This document shows, piece after piece, positions 1 through 5,531 of a stretch of DNA of 6,186 nucleotides. Numbering within the stretch: the stretch's first letter is position 1; every line of letters starts with the position of its first letter. Origin of the DNA: Gammaproteobacteria bacterium RIFCSPLOWO2_02_FULL_56_15. GTDB lineage: Bacteria > Pseudomonadota > Gammaproteobacteria > Eutrophobiales > Eutrophobiaceae. The notes beneath the pieces are model-generated. The model was not told where the DNA came from, ran no database searches, and was given only the letters and a program-made list of their open reading frames with translations. The translations under genes and the position numbers were made by a program. The stretch is from the NCBI GenBank assembly GCA_001801825.1, contig MGYR01000052.1, positions 771 through 6,956 on the forward strand, written 5' to 3'.

Positions 1-909
1 GGACCTCAGCAGCAGAATAAGGGTGACGACGGCAAGTCCACCGAAGACCCAGCGGCCGATCAGCGGAATCCAATAACCCAGGACCGGCTGCTTGATCTTC
101 TGCGTCTCGATCGTATCCCGCGCCGCATGGCGTACATGCCTCAGCCGGACAGTGCCATCCCCTTCACCCCAGGTCACCATGAGCGCCTTGTGACACAGGA
201 TATTGATCAGTCTGGGGATCCCTCTGCTTACATGATGGAGATAATCGATGGCCTGGCTGGAAAAGATATCCTTTCTTTTCATGCCCGCCACCACCAGGCG
301 GTGCCGGATATAGGCGGTGCATGCCACCCGGTTCAACGGCAACAGCCGGTAGGAAAAGGTGATGCGTTGTTTTAACTGCCGGACCGAAGGTTGTTCGAGC
401 AGTTCATCCAGTTCCGGTTGCCCGAACAGGACAACCTGGATCAGTTTCTGTTTTTCGGTTTCGAGATTGGTCAACAGGCGCAGAGTCTCCAGTGTCTCGA
501 CCGGCATGGCCTGTACCTCGTCGAGACACAATACGACGGATTTACCCGCATGGTGATGGTCCAGAAGGCGTCCGGTGATCTGTTTCAGCATCCAGTACTG
601 GGTTGCGTTCGTTTCGTACTCGAGTCCCAGTTCATCGGCAATGGCGTATAACAGGCTCTCGGGCTTGAGATATGGATTGTGTATATAAGCGGTAACTACG
701 CGATCATCCAGTGACTTGAGCAGCTTCCGGCACAGCAGAGTCTTGCCCACACCGACCTCACCCACCACCTTGATAAAACCTTCACCGCTCCGGAGGGCCA
801 CCACCAGGACATTCAGGGCATCCTGGTACCCCGCACGGTTCATGAAAAACTCCGTGTCAGGAGTTATGGTAAAGGGCAATGCCTTGAGGTTGAAATGTTC
901 CAGGTACAT
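1..909 (-). CDS. mshM: MshM, MSHA pilus biogenesis AAA+ ATPase (ExeA-like), C-terminus beyond window
   Basis: The frame is open from the ATG at 909 to the left edge with no stop, giving 303 visible residues. The N-terminus MYLEHFNLKALPF followed by TPDTEFF is the signature opening of the ExeA/MshM/GspA ATPase family. Walker A is GEVGVGKT (residues 50-57) and Walker B is VVLCLDE (125-131). A sensor-1-like strand VVLFGQPEL (159-167), an arginine-finger region QLKQR (178-182) and a sensor-2-like GIPRLINILC (230-239) follow. A membrane segment begins at about residue 283 (PLIGRWVFGGLAVVTLILLL), so the ATPase domain is cytoplasmic and a periplasmic tail is probably cut off. Family knowledge: ExeA helps assemble the ExeD secretin, and MshM is inferred to play a related role for MshL. 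The gene starts 27 bases after the mshL stop with no clear Shine-Dalgarno. The internal ATG at residue 23 has a GGAG upstream, but starting there would remove the conserved N-terminus, so 909 is preferred. Confidence 0.93.
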   Translation of the reverse strand, partial: MYLEHFNLKALPFTITPDTEFFMNRAGYQDALNVLVVALRSGEGFIKVVGEVGVGKTLLCRKLLKSLDDRVVTAYIHNPYLKPESLLYAIADELGLEYETNATQYWMLKQITGRLLDHHHAGKSVVLCLDEVQAMPVETLETLRLLTNLETEKQKLIQVVLFGQPELDELLEQPSVRQLKQRITFSYRLLPLNRVACTAYIRHRLVVAGMKRKDIFSSQAIDYLHHVSRGIPRLINILCHKALMVTWGEGDGTVRLRHVRHAARDTIETQKIKQPVLGYWIPLIGRWVFGGLAVVTLILLLRS

Positions 910-936
910 GGGGTTTGCACAAGTTAGGCTTGTTGA

Positions 937-2712
937 TCAAGGCTCCGCAGACTGCCGTGATTTCATCGTGGAATTCATCCGCTGGATCTCTTCCAGGGAG
1001 TTTTGCATATCGGCATTCCAGGTCTTGCTGTCCTCTACCACGATGGGTTTCAGCAGGATGACCAACTCACTCTTTTTGGAGGCTTTTTTGGTATGCTTGA
1101 ACAGGTTGCCGAGTAGCGGAATATCCTTGAATCCCGGCGTCCCGGCATTCTGATCATTGATGATATCCTGCATCAGGCCGCCGATGACAATGACCTGCCC
1201 GGAAGCAGCGCGGACAATGCTGTCCGTTTCACGGACCGTACTCCGCGCCAGCGGTATTTCCTGGGTCGCGGTCCCGATGGTTACGGTCTTCTGCTGGTCC
1301 ACTACATCGCTGATGGAAGGATGTATATGCAGGGTGACATTGTTATCACCGCTGATCTGCGGTGTGACATCGAGCGCCACTCCGGAAAAAAACGGCGTCA
1401 GGGTGACCGAAGGATTCACCGATGTAGTATTGCCGGAGGCGATATTGGTTGAAGAAACATCCGTAACGAAGAATTCATCCACCCCGACCTTGATAATCGC
1501 CTTCTGGTTGTTGAGCGTCGCTACCCGGGGGCTGGACAGCACCTGTACGTTCCCCTGTGATTCCAGCAACTCGATGAAGGAGCTGAAGTCACCGATGTTG
1601 AGCGCGAGAGAAAATACGCCGCCAAAGGCCGAGGTGACAGCCCCGTCAATAGGTATGGCCGGGTTGCGCGTGACGCGGCCGCTGACCGGCCCGGAATCCA
1701 CGGGATCCAGCGAGCCGGTGAAGCCGGCGATGTCACTGACGCCACTTTCATTGACCAATACGGTGCCGCCACCGATATTCGATGCAGTGATGGAGTTCGC
1801 ACCCGATTCCAGCAGGCCGCTCCAGTTGATCCCGGTCTGGAAGCCATCATTCAGGCGCACCTCGATGATCTTGGCCTCCAGTATCACCTGACGCTGGACG
1901 ATCAACTGGGTTGCCTCGAGAAAGCGTTCCACTTCCCGGAGCTCATTGGGCAGGGCCCGGACCACCACCACACCGGACTGCGGATTGACCACCACACCCC
2001 GGCCCTCGCCGCTGCCGATAATCGCCGTCACCGAGGTCTCGATTTCCTGCCAGAAGCTCGTGGACGGCAGGTCGGTGGAGATCGTGGTTCCGGCCGGGAC
2101 CGATTCCCTGCTGGCGTTGCCTTGCTCGTCTTCCGTACCCAGAAGGGTAAGGGAACCCGAACTGACGAGGGTTCTCGATCCCCCGGAACGGATGATATTC
2201 AGGTAATTAATTTGATAGATCCGCGCCTGCAGGCGGCCCGGCAGAACCTGGAATCCATATCCGGTATTCACGAATTCATAACCATATACATCACGGACTG
2301 CCTGCAGCACATCCGGTATGGTGACATCCGAAAGGTTGAGTGTGATATTCCCCGAGACTTCCGGATGCACAACCATGTTGTACTTCGTCCCGTCCACCAG
2401 GCTCATGAAGAATTGTACGGCTGGGACGTTGTTGACCGTTACATCGAAACGGTCCTCATCCTTCAGCTCAGGCAACTGGGAGGAGCCAAGTGAGATGCTG
2501 GGGATCAGCGCACTGGAGACGGCGGCCGGCACGGGAAGCTTATCGTTTGCTGTAATCCCGGTGGAAATATCCTTCTCCATATCCACGGCCACAGCGTCCC
2601 TGACCTGATCAATACCGCAACCGTAGAGTAGGATGGTCAGCAGAAATACCGGGATCATGCCAAGCGCCCTGTTCAGCATTAACAACAAAACGAGTATGGT
2701 TCTAGTTGCCAT
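937..2712 (-). CDS. mshL: MshL, MSHA pilus outer-membrane secretin (PilQ/GspD superfamily)
   Basis: This 591-residue protein would form the outer-membrane channel through which the MSHA pilus exits. A hydrophobic leader ends in a lipobox-like LLYGC (Cys32 from the first ATG), suggesting a lipoprotein. An STN/N0-like domain lies at about 87-158, containing NITLNLSDVTIPDVLQAV. A secretin N1-type domain spans about 162-268, ending in VVVVRALPNELREVERFL. The secretin core spans about 275-556, with VILEAKIIEV, VLSSPRVATLNNQKAIIKVG and the classic C-terminal signature GQVIVIGGLM (505-514) followed by IPLLGNLF and ELVILLKP. A Gly/Ser-rich stretch at about 300-365 interrupts the core. A short polar tail (562-591) could be an assembly or pilotin contact (inference). 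The start is uncertain: ATG 2712 (2 bases after mshK, GGAG 13 bases upstream), ATG 2679 (most normal signal peptide, no RBS) and ATG 2658 (AGGG 8 bases upstream) are all in frame. Length fits MshL. The long antisense frames over it are coding shadows. Confidence 0.96.
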   Translation of the reverse strand: MATRTILVLLLMLNRALGMIPVFLLTILLYGCGIDQVRDAVAVDMEKDISTGITANDKLPVPAAVSSALIPSISLGSSQLPELKDEDRFDVTVNNVPAVQFFMSLVDGTKYNMVVHPEVSGNITLNLSDVTIPDVLQAVRDVYGYEFVNTGYGFQVLPGRLQARIYQINYLNIIRSGGSRTLVSSGSLTLLGTEDEQGNASRESVPAGTTISTDLPSTSFWQEIETSVTAIIGSGEGRGVVVNPQSGVVVVRALPNELREVERFLEATQLIVQRQVILEAKIIEVRLNDGFQTGINWSGLLESGANSITASNIGGGTVLVNESGVSDIAGFTGSLDPVDSGPVSGRVTRNPAIPIDGAVTSAFGGVFSLALNIGDFSSFIELLESQGNVQVLSSPRVATLNNQKAIIKVGVDEFFVTDVSSTNIASGNTTSVNPSVTLTPFFSGVALDVTPQISGDNNVTLHIHPSISDVVDQQKTVTIGTATQEIPLARSTVRETDSIVRAASGQVIVIGGLMQDIINDQNAGTPGFKDIPLLGNLFKHTKKASKKSELVILLKPIVVEDSKTWNADMQNSLEEIQRMNSTMKSRQSAEP

Positions 2713-2714
2713 AG

Positions 2715-3068
2715 CTATTCAGTCTCTCCGGATGCCGGACTCTTGATATCCTGTAGTAATAATCGGATGGCGATACGCTGTTGACCCTGTAATAAAATCA
2801 CTTCTGCCGGTTTGATTTCGATAACCCTGGCGCCGTCCAGGTCATCCCCCTCTTTAACCAGTCTGCCATTGAGAATGGCTGTTTTTTTCCCCTCGGTGAA
2901 CTTCACCCCGCTCAACGCCCATTCCAGATCTGCCTGTGCATTGAAAGCTTGAATCTGCTGGAGGTTTCCATACAGGTACGGCTGTGTCGGGTCGATAGTG
3001 GTCATGGCTACTGAAGCACCCGGAACGAACAGGCAAAGCAGGAGGATAATTGTTAATTTTCGCGTCAT
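2715..3068 (-). CDS. mshK: MshK, MSHA pilus periplasmic assembly protein (PilP-like)
   Basis: This small protein of 117 residues has an N-terminal signal peptide: charged MTRK, hydrophobic LTIILLLCLFVPG, then ASVA with probable cleavage after residue 21. The mature part opens with the DPTQP motif (27-31), close to the DPTRP/DPFRP motif typical of MshK, PilP and GspC-type linkers. A compact beta-rich HR-like domain follows (about 47-108), including AILNGRLVKEGD and AEVILLQGQQRIAIRL. The family role is to connect the inner-membrane MshI2/MshJ platform to the MshL secretin in the periplasm. The ATG at 3068 lies 5 bases after the mshJ stop with only a weak Shine-Dalgarno, so translation is probably coupled. 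Its stop is 2 bases before the first mshL ATG. Small MshK proteins diverge quickly, so the call rests on the motif, size and gene order together. Confidence 0.9.
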   Translation of the reverse strand: MTRKLTIILLLCLFVPGASVAMTTIDPTQPYLYGNLQQIQAFNAQADLEWALSGVKFTEGKKTAILNGRLVKEGDDLDGARVIEIKPAEVILLQGQQRIAIRLLLQDIKSPASGETE

Positions 3069-3073
3069 GACCG

Positions 3074-3763
3074 TCAGATGCTAATCCAATGACTGTCAAG
3101 GCTGATCGTATAGAGGGTCAAGGTGGTTACGGCAAGGGGGTATTCGGTAACACGATAATCGATACTCTCCCAGAAAAATCCTCTCTCCATGTCTTCGAGG
3201 GCATTGATGTAAGCCAGTGTCTCCAGGAACCCCCCCCGGAACTCGATTTGCATCCCGTGCTGGTAGGCCGCGCTCAGGTTTCCTGTTTTGTCAGACGCCG
3301 ATGGGGCCTGACTGGGGGGGGCATCAGCGTCTTCGTTGCCCAGTAAGGGAACGGCGCCCAGGCCCTGCAGGCGTATCAGGGAGAGGCCATCCGACCGGTT
3401 CAAAACCTGTTGCAGGATATCCGGTATCTGCTGAGGGGTAATCAAATCCACAGTGGCCTGCCTCAACGCCTCCTGTCCCAGGGTGATTTCTTCTCGCAGG
3501 TCTTCCAGAAGCCTGCGCTCCGATTTATCAGGGCTGTTGTTCTGGTGGCGGGACAATTCCTCCAACTGGGTGTTGAGCGTCTGTAGCTGGTTACGTTTGC
3601 TGTCCAATTGCTCCTGCAGGCTGGCCTGTTCCTTCAACCTGGGTTCCATCAGCCAGGAATACCAGCCCAGGAAGAGAATGATCAGGATCCCTGACATAAT
3701 GATCCCCCTTTCCCGCAGACTGAGATCATCCACTCTGGCCAGATATTGTTGCAGGGCGTTCAT
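3074..3763 (-). CDS. mshJ: MshJ, MSHA pilus inner-membrane protein (PilO-like)
   Basis: This 229-residue protein has a short cytoplasmic N-terminus, one transmembrane helix at about 20-38 (GIIMSGILIILFLGWYSWL), a long coiled coil at about 40-105 rich in Leu, Gln and Glu, and a periplasmic alpha/beta domain at about 110-229. This is the PilO/GspM-like plan. Its likely partner is the PilN-like MshI2 encoded just upstream, with which it would form the inner-membrane alignment complex. ATG 3763 follows the mshI2 stop by 9 bases, and a GGGGA sits about 13 bases upstream, longer than ideal. A low-complexity linker at about 143-160 (Asp, Ala, Pro, Ser) separates the coiled coil from the rest of the C-terminal domain. 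The gene carries two 8-base homopolymer runs (3230-3237 and 3314-3321), unusual for its size and potentially slippage-prone. The frame is intact in this sequence. Confidence 0.92.
   Translation of the reverse strand: MNALQQYLARVDDLSLRERGIIMSGILIILFLGWYSWLMEPRLKEQASLQEQLDSKRNQLQTLNTQLEELSRHQNNSPDKSERRLLEDLREEITLGQEALRQATVDLITPQQIPDILQQVLNRSDGLSLIRLQGLGAVPLLGNEDADAPPSQAPSASDKTGNLSAAYQHGMQIEFRGGFLETLAYINALEDMERGFFWESIDYRVTEYPLAVTTLTLYTISLDSHWISI
3230..3237. repeat. 8-base C/G homopolymer inside mshJ
   Basis: Eight consecutive C on the plus strand (eight G in the mshJ coding sense) encode the Arg-Gly-Gly of FRGGFLE at residues 175-181. A single-base slip here would frameshift the last fifth of MshJ. 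The run is seen directly; any phase-variable role is inference. Confidence 0.9.
3314..3321. repeat. 8-base G/C homopolymer inside mshJ
   Basis: Eight consecutive G on the plus strand (eight C in the coding sense) encode the Pro-Pro of the linker DADAPPSQAP at residues 145-154. It lies 76 bases from the other 8-base run in the same gene. Slippage would truncate or alter the C-terminal domain. The run is seen directly; function is not shown. Confidence 0.9.
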
Positions 3764-3772
3764 GCCGGGTGT

Positions 3773-4366
3773 TTATTCCCCTGTTGCCACCACGAAAAGG
3801 ACCCGGTCAGGCTCGGTACCCGAACGCTTCAGTTCCACGGTATTGAAGTTGCTGTTGTCAAAGACCGGGGCTTCCGACAATCGTTTGATATATACGGGCA
3901 CCAACTCCGGATCGATGGAAACACCATTGATGGTCAGTTGCTTCCCTCCCTCCGAGATATTAATCGCGGTCAGCCAGGCGCCATTGACATGGCTCTCGGC
4001 CAGCGCTTCCAGATAACCGGAGAACCCCTGGCTGTTTCCAATAGCGCCGGATGCCAGGGCGGTCCGGATCATATTGATCCTTTCCAGTTCGTCGGTGGCG
4101 CGCTGCAGCTCACTGGCGATGATCCGGCTGCCGGACTGCGTGGACAGGTTGCGGGAAATAACTTCAATCTGGCCGGTCAGTTTTTCGAACTGGGTGTTGC
4201 TCCGATCCAGTTCATCACGGAAAGGTTTAATTTTCAAACCACCGTAGAAATAGATCCCACTAAGGACCACGATGAAAAAACCGGTGATCTGCAGCATGGC
4301 GACCGCGGAGAAGACCTTTTTCTGCTTGCGGAAAATAGGCTGGTATAGATTGACCTGCTGTCTCAC
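3773..4366 (-). CDS. mshI2: MshI2, PilN-like MSHA pilus inner-membrane protein
   Basis: This 197-residue PilN-type protein has an N-terminal QQVNLYQP (residues 3-10), which resembles the conserved INLLP tail by which PilN docks in the groove of PilM. One transmembrane helix follows at about 24-42 (MLQITGFFIVVLSGIYFYG), then a coiled coil at about 48-105, and a ferredoxin-like periplasmic domain at about 115-196 (NGAWLTAINISEG, LTINGVS, FNTVELKRSG). It should bind MshI in the cytoplasm and pair with MshJ in the membrane. The start codon is GTG at 4366, not ATG. It overlaps the mshI stop in a GTGA arrangement, and GGAGAG lies 9 bases upstream (4376-4381). The overlap implies translational coupling that keeps MshI and MshI2 in proportion. 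The name mshI2 follows usage in operons such as that of Pseudoalteromonas; other annotations simply call it PilN-like. Confidence 0.88.
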   Translation of the reverse strand: MRQQVNLYQPIFRKQKKVFSAVAMLQITGFFIVVLSGIYFYGGLKIKPFRDELDRSNTQFEKLTGQIEVISRNLSTQSGSRIIASELQRATDELERINMIRTALASGAIGNSQGFSGYLEALAESHVNGAWLTAINISEGGKQLTINGVSIDPELVPVYIKRLSEAPVFDNSNFNTVELKRSGTEPDRVLFVVATGE

Positions 4367-5304
4367 AGTTCTTTGCTCTCCACGCGCAGGGCCGATCCTA
4401 TGGCCGAGATACAGGCGGATTGGACCTCGATCGGAACCGGGACTTCCGCATCGATCAGCTGATTAATATCCATGGTCTTCACGGTGATTCCCAGTTGTTC
4501 CGCCAGGTATTTTTCAATCCCGGGGATGGCAACCGGTAACGGGGTCAGGACCAGGCTGGTGATAGCGGGCTGTGAAAAATTGCTTTCATAATAATCCATG
4601 GAACGCTGGATCTCGACCGTGATCCGGTCCAGTCTGGGTGCGGCGGCCTCCAGCCTGCCGCCCAAGGCCTCATAGCCAAGCTCGATGCGCCGTGACAGGT
4701 ACAGGGTGGTCTGCCTGGTGATGGTGATCAAACCCCGTTGGCGTCCCAGGTGCAGGATCGCCACTCCGGCAACATCCTCGGGCATCAGCGTGGCGATATT
4801 CCTTATGGCAAGTTCAGGGATATCAATCACTTCCAAGCGGAGATCCGCATCATTCAGCAGGCTGATCAATCGTTTGACCCAGTCAGACTTGGCCACCACC
4901 GCATACATCATCCGGCGATTCGCGGTGACCCGCTGGTCTGGAATATCAAAGACGTCGATCACGGCATCGTCGATGTGGAAATCAATCAGATCCTTGACGC
5001 GCCAGCGGATTGCAGCCCGTAACTCATTTGGCGGTACATCCGGCGCTTCCACCAGCAGCAGGGAATAACTGCCCAGCTCCAGGGCTGAGACGCACTCCTG
5101 CTGGTTGAGATTATGTTCCTTTACAAGACGGGCAATCTCCGCACCCTGCAGGGAGGTATTATCCAGCGGCAAGACATCGCACAATTCCAGCAGGGGGGTG
5201 GTATCCTTGCCCCGGCGCACCCGTGCGTAGGTGATGGCATCCTCTCCGGGACACACCGAAACCAAAGCATTCTTATCGATTCTTTTGCCAAAGAAATCAA
5301 GCAC
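4363..5304 (-). CDS. mshI: MshI, PilM-like cytoplasmic MSHA biogenesis protein
   Basis: MshI is predicted to be a soluble actin-like protein of the PilM/GspL superfamily, forming the cytoplasmic ring that binds the PilN-like MshI2. From the chosen GTG start it has 313 residues, beginning MLDFFGKRIDKN. Family-like stretches include LRAAIRWRVKDLIDF with a following DVFDIPDQ (about 95-124), the MMYAVVAKSDWVKRL strand (about 132-146), IDIPELAIRN (about 160-169), VAILHLG with the actin-fold nucleotide-loop-like GLITITR (about 180-197), and the C-terminal ACISAIGSALR. There is no membrane segment or signal peptide. No in-frame ATG is available: a stop at 5326-5328 leaves TTG 5322 or GTG 5304. AGGGGA (5310-5315) sits 5 bases before the GTG, so GTG is preferred. 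The TTG would add six residues (MSQGKQ). It is the first gene of the visible operon and overlaps mshI2 by 4 bases. Confidence 0.9.
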   Translation of the reverse strand: MLDFFGKRIDKNALVSVCPGEDAITYARVRRGKDTTPLLELCDVLPLDNTSLQGAEIARLVKEHNLNQQECVSALELGSYSLLLVEAPDVPPNELRAAIRWRVKDLIDFHIDDAVIDVFDIPDQRVTANRRMMYAVVAKSDWVKRLISLLNDADLRLEVIDIPELAIRNIATLMPEDVAGVAILHLGRQRGLITITRQTTLYLSRRIELGYEALGGRLEAAAPRLDRITVEIQRSMDYYESNFSQPAITSLVLTPLPVAIPGIEKYLAEQLGITVKTMDINQLIDAEVPVPIEVQSACISAIGSALRVESKEL

Positions 5305-5309
5305 TTGCT

Positions 5310-5315
5310 TCCCCT
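5310..5315 (-). promoter_or_regulatory. Ribosome binding site deciding the mshI start
   Basis: AGGGGA on the minus strand lies 5 bases before GTG 5304. If translation began at TTG 5322 this motif would lie inside the coding sequence, and the TTG itself has no purine-rich site at proper spacing. This favours the GTG start. It lies 3 bases after the stop of the short leader ORF, consistent with reinitiation. Confidence 0.65.
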
Positions 5316-5318
5316 GAC

Positions 5319-5345
5319 TCAATTCTCAAAGCGATCGGTAACCAT
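5319..5345 (-). CDS. Possible 8-residue leader ORF before mshI
   Basis: ATG at 5345 opens a tiny frame, MVTDRFEN, ending in TGA at 5319-5321. It has a far better ribosome binding site than mshI itself: GGGGAGG (5353-5359), 7 bases before the ATG. The stop lies 14 bases before the mshI GTG, with the mshI site AGGGGA just after it. This layout suits a translated leader that passes ribosomes to mshI. The peptide has no run of a single amino acid typical of attenuation leaders. It could be chance or a remnant of an older mshI start after an indel. The layout is seen directly; translation is inferred. Confidence 0.4.
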   Translation of the reverse strand: MVTDRFEN

Positions 5346-5352
5346 ACTATTG

Positions 5353-5359
5353 CCTCCCC
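5353..5359 (-). promoter_or_regulatory. Strong Shine-Dalgarno of the short ORF before mshI
   Basis: GGGGAGG on the minus strand contains the full GGAGG core, 7 bases from ATG 5345. A small inverted repeat, CCAG-GGG-CTGG (5358-5368), abuts the core and could partly mask it. This is the best ribosome binding site in the window, yet the frame it serves is only 8 codons. Confidence 0.55.
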
Positions 5360-5397
5360 AGCCCCTGGTAACACCATGCTTTAGATCAATGTAAACC

Positions 5398-5418
5398 TTA
5401 TCTTAATCTAACAGATAA
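5398..5418. repeat. Inverted repeat in the mshI leader region
   Basis: TTATCT and AGATAA form perfect 6-base arms around a 9-base spacer in the AT-rich part of the gpsA-mshI gap. The site lies 25-45 bases downstream of the start predicted from the candidate promoter, so it could be an operator or a weak RNA hairpin. In an AT-rich stretch this may occur by chance, and no known operator is recognised. Confidence 0.3.
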
Positions 5419-5449
5419 CATAAGTTTTTCACTCTAACTCATTAAAGTC

Positions 5450-5478
5450 AATGTATTTTCTTGCTTTTAATAGGTCAA
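5450..5478 (-). promoter_or_regulatory. Candidate sigma-70 promoter for the msh operon
   Basis: On the minus strand TTGACC (5473-5478, 5 of 6 matches to the -35 consensus) is followed after exactly 17 bases by TACATT (5450-5455, 4 of 6 matches to the -10). The surroundings are AT-rich. Transcription would start near 5443, giving a leader of about 140 bases before mshI. It is placed where an operon promoter is expected, 54 bases after the gpsA stop. Read-through from gpsA cannot be excluded because no convincing terminator lies between. Confidence 0.45.
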
Positions 5479-5487
5479 CGCCAGTAT

Positions 5488-5508
5488 CCGGAATCGGGGG
5501 AATTCCCG
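5488..5508 (-). terminator. Weak hairpin after gpsA, doubtful terminator
   Basis: On the minus strand CGGGAAT and ATTCCGG flank a 7-base loop, pairing at six of seven positions with one G-G mismatch. The plus strand also contains the perfect palindrome GGGAATTCCC (5498-5507). The hairpin begins 23 bases after the gpsA stop. No run of T follows, so intrinsic termination would be poor, and msh genes could be co-transcribed with gpsA. Confidence 0.2.
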
Positions 5509-5531
5509 TATCCTGACGAACCGGCTGGGTA

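Noticed and set aside
127..651. Plus-strand short frames over the left end
   Set aside because: They are shadows of mshM, whose Walker A and B motifs are read cleanly on the minus strand.
1157..1891. A 244-residue open frame on the plus strand
   Set aside because: It lies wholly antisense to mshL, has no recognisable domain, and its composition is what the complement of a real secretin gene would give.
3453..4016. A 187-residue plus-strand open frame crossing the mshJ/mshI2 junction
   Set aside because: It is antisense to two well-supported genes, rich in Ser, Arg and Cys, and shows no family motif.
5305..5322. TTG at 5322 as the mshI start
   Set aside because: TTG is rare and has no well-placed Shine-Dalgarno, while GTG 5304 has AGGGGA five bases upstream. 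It would add only six residues and cannot be fully excluded.
5488..5508. A strong rho-independent terminator for gpsA
   Set aside because: The stem is short with a mismatch and no T run follows on the minus strand, so it is listed only as a doubtful hairpin.
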